This document shows positions 18,335 through 28,011 of a stretch of 64,000 nt of DNA, one piece after another. How positions within the stretch are numbered: position 1 is the stretch's first letter; each line of letters opens with the position of its first letter. The position numbers were made by a program, and so were the translations under genes. The notes beneath the pieces were generated by a model that was given only the letters and a program-made list of their open reading frames with translations, did no database searches and was not told the DNA's origin. Origin of the DNA: Prodigiosinella aquatilis (GTDB lineage: Bacteria > Pseudomonadota > Gammaproteobacteria > Enterobacterales > Enterobacteriaceae); contig CP128857.1 of the NCBI GenBank assembly GCA_030388725.1, forward strand, positions 2,294,001-2,358,000, in the 5' to 3' direction.

Positions 18335-19026
18335 GATAATTTTGCCTCAGCCTTTGAAGATGTCGCAGAGTGTTGTACCGCCTGATGGCGCTGTTTGAGT
18401 TTCTCGTCAATTACGTATTTACCCGCCAGCATCAGCCCCAAACCAATAAACGCACCGGGTGGAAGGATCATCAGTAGGAATGGAGAGTCAAGGTGGATCA
18501 CCTCGACACGCAATACGCTGGCCCAGCTCCCTAACAGGCGATCGGCCCCATCAAACACCGTACCATTGCCTAAAATCTCACGCATGGCGCCCAGCACGAG
18601 GAGGGCTCCGGTGGCGCCTAGTCCCATCGCCAGCCCGTCCAGCGCCGACGGTATTATGGGGTTCCGAGAGGCAAATGTTTCAGCACGACCAATGACAATG
18701 CAGTTGGTGACGATCAAGGGAATAAAAATCCCCAGTGATTGATACAGCCCATAGGCATAGGCGTTGATCAGCATCTGTACCACACTGACCACCGAAGCAA
18801 TAATCATCACATAAATCGGGATCCTGACTTCTGCCGGAACCCAACGGCGCAGTGCCGATACCGCAACGTTGGTACACAGCAGAACCAATGTTGTCGCTAA
18901 CCCCAGCCCCAGTGCATTGGTGACGGTGGAGGAAACGGCTAACAGCGGACATAATCCCAGCAATTGCACCAGTGCAGAGTTGTTTTTCCATAATCCCTGT
19001 ATAAAAAGTTCTCTAGGCTCACTCAT
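18331..19026 (-). CDS. rsxE: Rsx/Rnf electron-transport complex subunit E
   Basis: RsxE is one of the membrane subunits of the ion-coupled Rnf-type complex; in E. coli the Rsx version keeps SoxR reduced. The 231-residue protein has about six membrane helices, with LGLCPLLAVSSTVTNALGLG near the start, the RnfA/RnfE family pattern. The C-terminal tail is basic and probably cytoplasmic. It overlaps both rsxG (19023-19026) and nth by ATGA. Confidence 0.95.
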   Translation of the reverse strand: MSEPRELFIQGLWKNNSALVQLLGLCPLLAVSSTVTNALGLGLATTLVLLCTNVAVSALRRWVPAEVRIPIYVMIIASVVSVVQMLINAYAYGLYQSLGIFIPLIVTNCIVIGRAETFASRNPIIPSALDGLAMGLGATGALLVLGAMREILGNGTVFDGADRLLGSWASVLRVEVIHLDSPFLLMILPPGAFIGLGLMLAGKYVIDEKLKQRHQAVQHSATSSKAEAKLS

Positions 19027-19652
19027 CGGATTTTTCCACAGCGGGTAAGGGTAGCAAGGCGTGGCGGCAATGTTTTCAAGAATAACGTGCTGCGTTTAAC
19101 TGCATTAACCACAGCGCGAGGCGTGATGGTCGCTCCGGTAAATTGATCAAACTCTCCGCCATCCTTTTTCACTGCCCAGCGAGGGTCATTTTGTCCCTGT
19201 ACTGTTTTGCCAGTAAAACTCAGGATCCAGTTCGAGACGTGAATATCAATTTTATCGCCTAATCCAGGCGTTTCATGCTGCTCAATCACCCGGGTGCCTA
19301 ATACCGTACCATGAAAATCAGCGCCAATAAGTAACTGAATGGAACCAGAGTAGCCATCAGGTGCGGTGCTTTCCAGTGCGGCAGCAATGAGTTGACCACC
19401 CTTACGGGCGATGAATACCCGATGGGGGTCGGTGTTGCCCAGGGCATTATTAGTGACAACGTAACACTCATGCAAAGGATCGTTGTCATAAAGCGTCGCA
19501 GGAATCACCTGATCCAGCAACATTTTTTGCTGTTCCTGTACTTGCCGGGAAATGGCGTTTTGGGTCAGGTGATAAACCACAGCCGTTAGACCCGTGGTCA
19601 GCGCGGCAAATATCGCCAGCGTCACAGCATGGCGACGCATGGTCGTCAACAT
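19023..19652 (-). CDS. rsxG: Rsx/Rnf complex subunit G (covalent flavoprotein)
   Basis: RsxG carries FMN bound by a phosphoester to a threonine and passes electrons within the complex. The 209-residue protein has one N-terminal membrane helix (about 9-30), then a periplasmic FMN-binding domain. The flavinylation site is in FDQFTGATITPRAVVNAVK. The conserved HETPGLGDKI is also present. It overlaps rsxE and is nine bases from rsxD. FMN attachment normally needs the ApbE transferase, which is not in this window. Confidence 0.95.
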   Translation of the reverse strand: MLTTMRRHAVTLAIFAALTTGLTAVVYHLTQNAISRQVQEQQKMLLDQVIPATLYDNDPLHECYVVTNNALGNTDPHRVFIARKGGQLIAAALESTAPDGYSGSIQLLIGADFHGTVLGTRVIEQHETPGLGDKIDIHVSNWILSFTGKTVQGQNDPRWAVKKDGGEFDQFTGATITPRAVVNAVKRSTLFLKTLPPRLATLTRCGKIR

Positions 19653-19661
19653 AATGATTCC

Positions 19662-20717
19662 TTAGCGAAGATGGCCATATGCCCGCGGTTTGGTGAAGTA
19701 ATCAATCAATGGCACCGTGATGTTGGCCAGCAAAACGGCAAAAGCCACACCGTCTGGATATCCGCCGTAAGTGCGGATGACCCATACCAGCACGCCTATC
19801 AATGCACCGAAAATAAGGCGGCCTCGATTAGTGGTGGAGGCAGTAACCGGATCGGTAGCGATAAAAAACGCCCCTAACATGGTGGCGCCGGAGAACAAAT
19901 GCATCATGGGTGGCGCACAGGTTTCCGGCTTGATTAACCAACCGATCAGCGCACAAAGGGAAAGTGCCAGTAACATACTGAATGGAATGTGCCAATGGAT
20001 GATTCTGGTCAGCAGCAGGAACAGGCCACCCAGCAGGAACGCCAGGTTAATCCACTGCCAGCCCAGCCCAGCAATTATACCGCTGAGTAACGGTTGTTGC
20101 AGGATAACCAAAGCGGAATGGCCAGAACGTAACCCGGTTTTAATCGCGTCCAGCGGTGTCGCCTGGGTGATCCCATCAACACCTTGAATAAGCTGTTGAA
20201 CCGCCATGCCTGACGCATCGTGGCCGGTAAAAATGGCCAGCAAGGTATCGTGAAAACCGATGGGCACGGATTGGAATCCTGCCGGAGGAAGCCAACTGGT
20301 CATTTGTACTGGAAAAGAAATCAGCAATACCACATAGCCAATCATCGCTGGATTGAATGGGTTTTGGCCCAGACCACCATAAAGTTGCTTTGCGATGATA
20401 ATGGCAAATGCACTACCCAGCACGATCATCCACCAAGGTGCCAATGGTGGCAAACTGATACCGAGCAATATGGCTGTTAATAATGCGGAATTATCGGTGA
20501 GCGTGCCGGCAACTGGATATTTCCTGAGCGACAATACCAGGCTTTCTGCTATAAATGCCGTGACGATGGCAATCCCGATTTGAATCAGGTTTCCGTAGCC
20601 GAAAAAATGAACCTGGGTCGCTATACCGGGAATACTGGCCATGATGACCCACAGCATGATATTACGGGTTGTCTGCTGATTGTGGGTAAACGGGGAACTC
20701 GCTATTTTAAAAGCCAT
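19662..20717 (-). CDS. rsxD: Rsx/Rnf complex subunit D
   Basis: RsxD is an integral membrane subunit related to NqrB, with a covalently bound flavin in the Rnf family. The 351-residue protein has about nine or ten hydrophobic segments. GLGQNPFNPAMIGYVVLL and FIATDPVTASTTNRGR match the conserved family blocks, and the flavin-linkage Thr is expected near TPLDAIKT. It starts at an ATG directly abutting the rsxC stop codon. Confidence 0.95.
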   Translation of the reverse strand: MAFKIASSPFTHNQQTTRNIMLWVIMASIPGIATQVHFFGYGNLIQIGIAIVTAFIAESLVLSLRKYPVAGTLTDNSALLTAILLGISLPPLAPWWMIVLGSAFAIIIAKQLYGGLGQNPFNPAMIGYVVLLISFPVQMTSWLPPAGFQSVPIGFHDTLLAIFTGHDASGMAVQQLIQGVDGITQATPLDAIKTGLRSGHSALVILQQPLLSGIIAGLGWQWINLAFLLGGLFLLLTRIIHWHIPFSMLLALSLCALIGWLIKPETCAPPMMHLFSGATMLGAFFIATDPVTASTTNRGRLIFGALIGVLVWVIRTYGGYPDGVAFAVLLANITVPLIDYFTKPRAYGHLR

Positions 20718-22850
20718 TTATTCCTCTTGAGACTTTTGCGATGCCTGTATGGCTTTTCGGGCTTTTACTCGTGCGATCGCGGCGGCGATCGCCGCTTTAC
20801 GCGGATCAGCAAGAATACCGTCGTCATGAGGGATCGTGACGAGTTCTGCTTCTTTACGAGTAATGACTTCGCGCTGTTGAGCAACTGTTCGTGCTTTATC
20901 GCGTATGTTTTCCGTTGACGACGAACGGTTCTCCGCCTGATTTACCCGTGATAGAGCGTCTTCTGCGCAGTTCTTCGGTTCATCAACGCCGTTCTGAGCC
21001 TGCGCGGCTTTACGGGCTTTCACCCGGGCGATTGCGGCGGCAACCGCTATTTTACGAGGATCGGTCGTCGATGGGGGAGATTCGTGTGACATAGCGGCCG
21101 TTGTGGTCGATGGCTGAATGTGTTGTTCAGCCTGGCGTGCTTTGGCACGCGCAATCGCCGCAGCCACAGCAGCTTTAGGCTGCGTCGTTACGGAGTCGGT
21201 TATTGTATCTGCCGATTTTTCTGCCTGCTTTTCCCGTGCAAGTGCTTTACGTGCTTCCCGGGCCGCAATAATGGTTCGGTTATCCGGTGTTTGGCCTGGC
21301 TGAATGGGGATAGCCATTTGTAGTGTCGGCGCAGTCTGTTTGTTACGAACTCTTTCCAGCGCGGCTATCACTGCCTGTTTATCTGTCGTTGGCGTGGTGG
21401 ATGCTGCCTGTTTATGACGCTGTTCACGCGCTAGTTTCTCCCGTGCCAAGCGGCTCTGACGGGCTTCATAACGGGCTTTGGCTTGTGCCGCACGCTGGGT
21501 GTCCTGATCCAGCGCTCTGATCTCCGCTTTTTCCTGACGATAATATTGTACCAGTGGAATATTGCTGGGGCAGACATAAGCACAGGCACCACATTCAATA
21601 CAGTCGAACAGATGATGGTTACGGGCTTTTTCGTGCTCCTGACCTTGGCTGAACCAGAAGAGCTGTTGCGGCAATAATCCCGCCGGACAGGCATCTGCGC
21701 ATTTGCTGCAACGAATGCAGGCGAGTTCATCTTCCGGCGGTTGAAACTCATCACTGGAGGGGGCGAGAATGCAGTTGCTGATTTTTACAACGGGAACATC
21801 CAGTGCAGGCAGGGTAAAGCCCATCAACGGGCCTCCCATGATTACCATCGGGCGTGCGTTATTAACATGGTACCCGGCGTGGCGCAGCAAATGTCGTACC
21901 GGTGTCCCAAGACGCGCCCAGACATTGCCGGGTTGGCGCAGGGCTTCCCCTGTCAGCGTGACGACCCGTTCAGTCAATGGTTCTCCCTCTATTACGGCGC
22001 GTTTAATCGCATATACCGTTCCAATATTTTGCATCAGTACACCGATAGAGGAGGAGTGTTTGCCGAAAGGCACCTCTTTCCCGGTCAGAATTTTTGTCAG
22101 TTGCTTGGCACCGCCGGAAGGATATTTAGTGGGAATAACCCGTATCTGAATGTTGGGGTAGTTTTGAAATGCCTGTTTTAGTGCCGTGATCGCTTCCGGT
22201 TTGTTGTCCTCAATGCCCAGCAGAATGCGTTGCGGCTGTAGTAAATGATCGAGGATATCTACACCCAGCGCAATTTCATCCGCACACTCCTGCATCAGAC
22301 GGTCATCCGCAGTGATGTAGGGCTCACATTCGGCGGCGTTGATAATCAAGGTTTCAATACCAGGCAGCCCACCTTGTAATTTGGCGGCAGTAGGAAAACC
22401 GGCGCCGCCCAGTCCGGCGATACCGGCCTGATGCAAATGTGCCAACAGGGTGTCCGCGGAGGAGTGACGATAATCTGTCATAGTCTGGCGTTCTCCCCAG
22501 CGGTCTTCTCCATCCGGGATAATAATAATACTGAGTTCCGATAGCCCTGACGGATGTGCCGTCATATGGTGGCGGATGGCATTAACTGTGCCTGATGTTG
22601 GTGCATGTACCGGTAACGTTCTTCCCACGCCACGAGTCAGCGGCTGACCACGCAGTACGCTATCGCCGACGCTAACGCACAGTTCACCTTCTGGTCCGAG
22701 ATGCTGTTTGAGCGGAATGATGAAATATGCCGGTAACGGAACCTGGCGTAAAGGAATTCGGCTGGACTGCGTTTTCATTTCCGGAGGATGTATTCCACCT
22801 TCGAAGTCCCAAATTCTGTCTTTTCTGAAGGCTGAGAACAGCTTAAACAT
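20718..22850 (-). CDS. rsxC: Rsx/Rnf complex subunit C with C-terminal Ala/Lys repeats
   Basis: RsxC is the peripheral subunit predicted to bind NADH, FMN and two [4Fe-4S] clusters. N-terminal sequence includes GGIHPPEMK. The NADH/FMN region carries GLGGAGFPTAAKL and NAAECEPYITADDRLM. The clusters are bound by CIRCSKCADACPAGLLP and CIECGACAYVCPSNIP (about 375-430). After residue 440 the sequence is low-complexity and highly charged, with three near-identical units of the type AVAAAIARVKARKAAQ at the end. The length (710) is slightly below E. coli RsxC (740), as repeat number varies. It overlaps rsxB by eight bases. Confidence 0.95.
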   Translation of the reverse strand: MFKLFSAFRKDRIWDFEGGIHPPEMKTQSSRIPLRQVPLPAYFIIPLKQHLGPEGELCVSVGDSVLRGQPLTRGVGRTLPVHAPTSGTVNAIRHHMTAHPSGLSELSIIIIPDGEDRWGERQTMTDYRHSSADTLLAHLHQAGIAGLGGAGFPTAAKLQGGLPGIETLIINAAECEPYITADDRLMQECADEIALGVDILDHLLQPQRILLGIEDNKPEAITALKQAFQNYPNIQIRVIPTKYPSGGAKQLTKILTGKEVPFGKHSSSIGVLMQNIGTVYAIKRAVIEGEPLTERVVTLTGEALRQPGNVWARLGTPVRHLLRHAGYHVNNARPMVIMGGPLMGFTLPALDVPVVKISNCILAPSSDEFQPPEDELACIRCSKCADACPAGLLPQQLFWFSQGQEHEKARNHHLFDCIECGACAYVCPSNIPLVQYYRQEKAEIRALDQDTQRAAQAKARYEARQSRLAREKLAREQRHKQAASTTPTTDKQAVIAALERVRNKQTAPTLQMAIPIQPGQTPDNRTIIAAREARKALAREKQAEKSADTITDSVTTQPKAAVAAAIARAKARQAEQHIQPSTTTAAMSHESPPSTTDPRKIAVAAAIARVKARKAAQAQNGVDEPKNCAEDALSRVNQAENRSSSTENIRDKARTVAQQREVITRKEAELVTIPHDDGILADPRKAAIAAAIARVKARKAIQASQKSQEE

Positions 22851-23421
22851 GGTTTTCTACTTGGATAAGGCGCACCGGAATGGTATTGAGATCCCATTTC
22901 CAGCTTGTTGGTGTCGGAGCGACAGGTCGTAATTCAATACAATTGGTCGGGCAGGGAGCAACACAAAGATCGCACCCCGTGCACAAATCACTGACTACCG
23001 TATGCATGGCGCGGGTACTGCCTACAATGGCATCGACCGGGCAAGCCTGAATACACTTGGTGCAACCAATACAATTGTTTTCGTCGATCCAGGCAATTTT
23101 ACGTTCGGGTTTCTGTGAGGACACCGCATCGGCTAGCGGTTGTGGTTTAACATTCAGCCGCTCCGCCAGTTTCAACATCAGCGGTTCGCCGCCAGGTACG
23201 CATTTATTGATTTGCTCACCATTCAAGGCAATGGCTTGTGCATAAGGGCGACAACCAGGATAGCCACACTGACCGCACTGACTTTGCGGCAGCATGTTTT
23301 CCACCTGTTCGACAATCGGATCTTCCTCTACCTTAAAATGGCGGGAAGCAAAGCCGAGAATTAACCCGGACACTAACGCCAGAGCACTTAATGCCATCAT
23401 GGCTATGAAGATAGTGCTCAT
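22843..23421 (-). CDS. rsxB: Rsx/Rnf complex subunit B (ferredoxin-like)
   Basis: RsxB is an iron-sulfur protein that relays electrons in the complex. The 192-residue protein has one N-terminal membrane helix. A four-Cys motif follows (QSQCGQCGYPGCRPYA), then two ferredoxin motifs, CIGCTKCIQACPVDAIVG and CTGCDLCVAPCPTNCIEL. Its start codon shares one base with the rsxA stop. The family arrangement and length are normal. Confidence 0.95.
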   Translation of the reverse strand: MSTIFIAMMALSALALVSGLILGFASRHFKVEEDPIVEQVENMLPQSQCGQCGYPGCRPYAQAIALNGEQINKCVPGGEPLMLKLAERLNVKPQPLADAVSSQKPERKIAWIDENNCIGCTKCIQACPVDAIVGSTRAMHTVVSDLCTGCDLCVAPCPTNCIELRPVAPTPTSWKWDLNTIPVRLIQVENHV

Positions 23422-24002
23422 CAGAATTTCACCAGACCGGTAAAGCCCATAAAGGCAAGAGACATCAACCCAGCGGTAACCAAAGCAATGGACGCGCCGC
23501 GGAACGGCGCAGGAACGTCTGCAACGGCAATACGTTCACGAATGGCGGCAAATAGCACCAGTACCAGCGAGAAGCCGACTGCGCCACCGAAACCATATAC
23601 GGCGGACTGAAAGAAGTTGTGTGACTGGTTTACGTTGAGCAGAGCGACGCCGAGGATTGCGCAGTTGGTGGTAATCAACGGCAAGAAAATACCGAGTAGG
23701 CGATAAAGCGCCGGATTGGTTTTACGCACGGCCATTTCGGTGAACTGAACGACGACGGCGAATACCAGAATGAACGCCAGTGTCCGCAAATAGACCAAAT
23801 CCAGTGGCAGCAGGATAAAGGCATTTACCAGCCAGGAAAAAATGGACGCCAGCGTCATGACAAAGGTGGTAGCCAGTCCCATCCCGATAGCAGTTTCCAG
23901 CTTTTTGGAAACTCCCATGAATGGGCAGAGTCCCAGAAACTTCACCAGAACGAAGTTATTGACCAGGATGGTGCCAACAAATAAAAGTGCGTAATCGGTC
24001 AT
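23421..24002 (-). CDS. rsxA: Rsx/Rnf complex subunit A
   Basis: RsxA is a six-helix membrane subunit homologous to RsxE. The 193-residue protein starts MTDYALLFVGTILVNNFVLV and contains FLGLCPFMGVSKKLETAIGM and PLITTNCAILGVALLN, all typical. An upstream in-frame extension to 24062 has no family counterpart, so the ATG at 24000-24002 is used. It is the first gene of the operon rsxABCDGE-nth. The promoter should lie in the next 100-200 bases, but I could not identify it. Confidence 0.95.
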   Translation of the reverse strand: MTDYALLFVGTILVNNFVLVKFLGLCPFMGVSKKLETAIGMGLATTFVMTLASIFSWLVNAFILLPLDLVYLRTLAFILVFAVVVQFTEMAVRKTNPALYRLLGIFLPLITTNCAILGVALLNVNQSHNFFQSAVYGFGGAVGFSLVLVLFAAIRERIAVADVPAPFRGASIALVTAGLMSLAFMGFTGLVKF

Positions 24003-24383
24003 TGCAGTGCCTAAGAAACAAAACCGGCATATTATCAGGCATTGTCCGTCATTCGACAACATTACCTAATGTAGGGATATTCGGCTGAGAGATTCTTTTG
24101 AGAGAGAGGATACATTGTTTGTTGTTGAAATAAAGGTGAAAAAGTATCACGGCTGCCGTCAATGGCAACTAAAAAGAAAACCGCTAGATCGAGAGATTGT
24201 CAGAAGTAATGGAAAATAATGGGGTAGCCGTTGGTAGTAAGACACGGTTAAGCCGCAAAACAGCCGATTGATTTTGGTATGTGGCCGACATGAATCAGCA
24301 AGGTGAGGCACCGATAACCGATGCCTCATGATGATAACCCCTGAATATACCGCGGGTTTATTGACTATTAATGGCCGGTTGTC
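24003..24383. other. Intergenic region between araA and rsxA
   Basis: About 380 bases without a gene. A hairpin TGAGGCA (24304-24310) / TGCCTCA (24322-24328) lies 56 bases beyond the araA stop. It has no U run on the minus strand, so it is at best a weak araA terminator. The rest should contain the rsx promoter; nothing else recognisable. Confidence 0.4.
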
Positions 24384-25889
24384 TTATCGGCTGCACAGTT
24401 TGTAATAGACTTCGTTCCAGCGTAGCGCATCTTTAAGTGCAGACAGGCTGGTCTGATTGTCGATCACTACCAGTTCAATATTATTGATTTCCGCGTACAT
24501 CCGCAGGTAATCGAGGCTCAAGGCCTGAGTGAACACCGTATGATGCGCACCACCGGCGATAATCCAGGCTTCGGCCGCCACTTCCAGTGAGGGTTGTGCC
24601 TGCCAGATAGCTCGGGCGACGGGTAGTTTTGGCAGTGGGTGTGGCTGTTCAACCGCATCCACGGCATTCACCAGCAAGCGGAAGCGATCACCCAGGTCAA
24701 TGAGACTGGCATTCAGAGCCGCCCCTGCCGGAGCAGAGAAGATCAAGCGAGCGGGGTCCTCCTTGCCACCAATTCCCAGATGCTGGGCATCCAAAATGGG
24801 TTTGGGTTCTTTCGCTATGCTGGGGCACACTTCCAACATGTGTGACCCGACAACCAGATTGTTTCCCGGCTGGAAGTTGTAAGTGTAATCCTCCATGAAC
24901 GAGGTGCCGCCGCTTAAACCTTGGGACATCACTTTCATGATGCGCAGCAGTGCTGCTGTTTTCCAGTCACCTTCGGCACCGAAACCGTAACCTTGTTGCA
25001 TTAAGCGCTGAACGGCCAGACCCGGTAACTGTTTCAGACCATGCAGGTTTTCAAAGTTAGTGGTAAACGCTTTAAATCCGCCTTGATCCAGAAAACGTTT
25101 CATCCCCAGTTCGATGCGTGCGGCATTTAGCAGATTCTGGCGTTTCGGACCATGCAGTTGCACGGCGCTCGTCAGGGTATAGGTTGCTTCATACTCTTCA
25201 ATCAGAGCATCAATATCCCCTTGGCCGACATCGTCTATCACTCCAACCAGATCACCCAATCCCCAGGCGCTGACGGAATAACCAAACTGAATCTGCGCAC
25301 CAACTTTATCCCCTTCTGTCACCGCAACTTCACGCATGTTGTCGCCAAAACGGGCCAGTTTCAGTTGTTTGCTTTCCTGAATAGCGGACGCGACACGCAT
25401 CCATTGGGCAATACGTTCGTGGGCGGCTTTATCTTTCCAGTAACCGACGATGACCTGATGCGCCTGGCGCATACGGGCACCAATGAAACCGAATTCCCGA
25501 CCTCCGTGCGCGGTCTGATTCAGGTTCATAAAGTCCATATCCATGGTATCCCACGGAATTTCGGCGTTGAACTGGGTATGGAACTGCAACAAGGGTTTGT
25601 TCAGAATGCTTAGACCACCAATCCACATCTTGGCGGGAGAGAAGGTGTGCAGCCAGGTTAACAAACCGATACAGTTGTCCTGATAATTGGCATCACGACA
25701 TAACGCAGTGATTTCATCCGGGGTTTTGACTAACGGTTTGAGCACCAGTTTAACCGGTAGTGCGGCGTCTCTGTTCAGGCCGTTTACCACTTTTTCGGCG
25801 TTTTCTTTTACCTGACGTAAAGTTTCCGGGCCATAAAGATGCTGGCTGCCAATAACAAACCAGACCTCAAGCTGCTTAAAGTGATCCAT
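24384..25889 (-). CDS. araA: L-arabinose isomerase
   Basis: AraA interconverts L-arabinose and L-ribulose, the first catabolic step, using manganese. The 501-residue protein matches E. coli AraA (500). The N-terminus FKQLEVWFVIGSQHLYG is diagnostic. GFGAEGDWKTAALLRIM and ATYTL/EDYTYNF blocks include metal ligands (Glu), and VVGSHMLEVCPSIA is conserved. It lies 61 bases downstream of araB and forms an araBA operon. There is no araD (ribulose-5-phosphate epimerase) next to it, unlike E. coli araBAD. Confidence 0.96.
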   Translation of the reverse strand: MDHFKQLEVWFVIGSQHLYGPETLRQVKENAEKVVNGLNRDAALPVKLVLKPLVKTPDEITALCRDANYQDNCIGLLTWLHTFSPAKMWIGGLSILNKPLLQFHTQFNAEIPWDTMDMDFMNLNQTAHGGREFGFIGARMRQAHQVIVGYWKDKAAHERIAQWMRVASAIQESKQLKLARFGDNMREVAVTEGDKVGAQIQFGYSVSAWGLGDLVGVIDDVGQGDIDALIEEYEATYTLTSAVQLHGPKRQNLLNAARIELGMKRFLDQGGFKAFTTNFENLHGLKQLPGLAVQRLMQQGYGFGAEGDWKTAALLRIMKVMSQGLSGGTSFMEDYTYNFQPGNNLVVGSHMLEVCPSIAKEPKPILDAQHLGIGGKEDPARLIFSAPAGAALNASLIDLGDRFRLLVNAVDAVEQPHPLPKLPVARAIWQAQPSLEVAAEAWIIAGGAHHTVFTQALSLDYLRMYAEINNIELVVIDNQTSLSALKDALRWNEVYYKLCSR

Positions 25890-25950
25890 GATAACTCCTG
25901 TTTCTTATCCCAGAGGGAAATGTAATCGTCTATATACGGTTGTTGGCTGA

Positions 25951-27636
25951 CTAGGCCCCGGGTTTTGATGTGGCGCGGTAAGCGGGTTCAGCCATTTGGC
26001 ACCACTGTTGATAACGTTCATACAATTGCTGGTAACGGGCTACACGGTGTTTGTCTGGTGTCAATGTCTGCTCTATGCTGCTGGCCATATGACGTTGAGC
26101 CGTTGGAATATCGGCATGAATGCCAGCGGCTACGGCGGCAAAAATAGCGGCACCCAGAGCACAGCATTGATCGGAAGAGACAATCTGCAATGGCCGGTTC
26201 ATAACATCGGTACAGACCTGCATGATGGTGGGTGATTTACGGGCAATGCCGCCTAACGCCAAAATGTTCTCTACGGGAATGCCCTGTGATTCAAAGCATT
26301 CCATAATGGCGCGTGCACCGAAGGCAGTCGCGGCGATAAAACCGCCAAACAGTGTAGGGGCGTCAGTACCCAGATTCAGATCGGTAATTACACCTTTCAG
26401 TCGCTGATTGGCAAAAGGAGTACGACGACCGTTAAACCAGTCGAGCACAATCGGTAGATGATCCAGTGTCGGATTGGCTGCCCAGTCTTGGGTAAGGCGC
26501 TCCAGCAATTTGGATTGAGTCGCTTCCATCTGGGCCGTTAATTCAGGATGATCTTTAGCCGCCTGTTGCAGTGACCAACCCAGTAACCGACCGAACCAGG
26601 CATACATGTCACCGAAAGCGGATTGGCCGGCTTCCAGCCCGATATAGCCTGGCACCACGCTACCATCGACCTGGCCGCAGATGCCAGCGATGGTCTTTTC
26701 ACCCACTGTAGCTTCATCCGCGATTAAAATATCGCAAGTAGACGTGCCAATGACTTTAACCAGTGTGTAAGGTTGAGCACCAGCACCTACCGTGCCGACA
26801 TGGCAGTCAAATGCTCCGCCAGAAAGCATCACTGTTTCCGGGACGCCCAGGCGTTGCGCCCATTCTGGCGTGATTCTCCCCACGGGGAGGTCGGCTGTCC
26901 AGGTATCGGTAAACAACGGGTATTGCAGTCGTTCTGTCAGGCAGGGATCCAACGCTTCCAGAAAGGCTTTTGGCGGAACGCCACCCCAATCAGGATGCCA
27001 GAGTGATTTGTGTCCGGCACTGCAACGTCCACGGCGGATGTGTTGTGGTGCCGTGGTTCCTGATAGTAACGCGGGTACCCAATCGCACAGTTCAATCCAG
27101 GAAACCGCAGCCTGCCGTACGTTAGGGTCTTGCCGAGAAACATGTAGAATCTTGGCCCAAAACCATTCCGATGAGTAAACACCACCGATGTAACGGCTAT
27201 AGTCCGGGAACTGTCCGCTACGGCACAAACGGTTGATTTCTTCCGCTTCTTCTATTGCTGTGTGATCTTTCCACAACACAAACATGGCATTGGGATTTTC
27301 GGCAAACTCTGGATGCAGGGCCAGAATCTCGCCCTGTTCATCGATCGGCGCAGGGGTTGAGCCGGTCGAGTCCACGCCGATACCCACAATCTGTTGACGC
27401 TGAGCCACGGAAAGCCGTGATACCACCACACGAATGGCCTGTTCCAGTGATTCTATGTAATCCAAAGGATGATGGCGAAATTGGTTATTGGCAGGCTGGC
27501 AATACTGTCCCAGGCGCCAGCGCGGATAATAGATAACTTCTGTTTCGAGCTCGTGCCCGCTTTGACAGTCGACGGCTAAGGCACGTACTGAGTCGCTGCC
27601 AAAGTCGAGACCAATGGTAATCGCACCCGCACTCAT
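25951..27636 (-). CDS. araB: Ribulokinase
   Basis: AraB phosphorylates L-ribulose with ATP. The 561-residue FGGY-family kinase has the N-terminal phosphate-binding loop TIGLDFGSDSVRALAVD, and the catalytic region VMLSGGAFDCHVGTVGAG. The C-terminal domain contains LALGGIARKSPTIMQVCTDV and QCCALGAAIFAAVAAG, which bind nucleotide. Length is close to the E. coli enzyme (566). It is transcribed divergently from araF, across a shared control region with CRP- and AraC-like sites. Confidence 0.96.
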   Translation of the reverse strand: MSAGAITIGLDFGSDSVRALAVDCQSGHELETEVIYYPRWRLGQYCQPANNQFRHHPLDYIESLEQAIRVVVSRLSVAQRQQIVGIGVDSTGSTPAPIDEQGEILALHPEFAENPNAMFVLWKDHTAIEEAEEINRLCRSGQFPDYSRYIGGVYSSEWFWAKILHVSRQDPNVRQAAVSWIELCDWVPALLSGTTAPQHIRRGRCSAGHKSLWHPDWGGVPPKAFLEALDPCLTERLQYPLFTDTWTADLPVGRITPEWAQRLGVPETVMLSGGAFDCHVGTVGAGAQPYTLVKVIGTSTCDILIADEATVGEKTIAGICGQVDGSVVPGYIGLEAGQSAFGDMYAWFGRLLGWSLQQAAKDHPELTAQMEATQSKLLERLTQDWAANPTLDHLPIVLDWFNGRRTPFANQRLKGVITDLNLGTDAPTLFGGFIAATAFGARAIMECFESQGIPVENILALGGIARKSPTIMQVCTDVMNRPLQIVSSDQCCALGAAIFAAVAAGIHADIPTAQRHMASSIEQTLTPDKHRVARYQQLYERYQQWCQMAEPAYRATSKPGA

Positions 27637-28011
27637 CTTTCTGCTCCTGTTAATTCTATTTTAACTGTTAGTTACGATAGACAGGACGTCGGCATGACGT
27701 GAGGAGCCGTTAGCTAGATGTATGCATTTTTCTGTCACCACTAATCATTTTGTGACGTCTGTCAAAAGTTAACGCTAGGTTAAATTCGCTAAATGTATGC
27801 ATAAACCAGCTGTAGTTCTCTTCTGTGATAACGCTCTCCATTCTTGGTGAAGATAACAGATAAAACAAACAGCGTCTGAGCGATGCTGAATATCTCAACC
27901 TCAATAAATCAGTGCATTTTTACGTTGTTCAGACCGACGTTACCTTACTAATAACGCTTACACACTTTAAATCATTGAAGTGTTATAGAGAAAAAAACAG
28001 CGGAGAAGACC
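27637..28011. promoter_or_regulatory. Divergent araBA / araFGH control region with CRP-like and AraC-like sites
   Basis: A CRP-like site TGTGA-N6-TCAAA occupies 27751-27766, near the consensus TGTGA-N6-TCACA. Two sequences resemble the E. coli AraC half-site TAGCATTTTTATCCATA: TATGCATTTTTCTGTCA at 27721-27737 and AGTGCATTTTTACGTTG at 27911-27927. Another TATGCATAAACC is at 27796-27807. Their placement on both sides of the CRP site suits control of both divergent transcripts. No -10/-35 pair was assigned with confidence. The sites are by eye, without a scored matrix. Confidence 0.65.

Noticed and set aside
19771..20187. 138-codon frame opposite rsxD
   Set aside because: Antisense shadow of rsxD; composition mirrors the opposite strand, with no family resemblance.
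24304..24328. Strong araA terminator
   Set aside because: A 7-bp stem exists but is not followed by a U run on the minus strand; kept only as a weak hairpin in the intergenic note.
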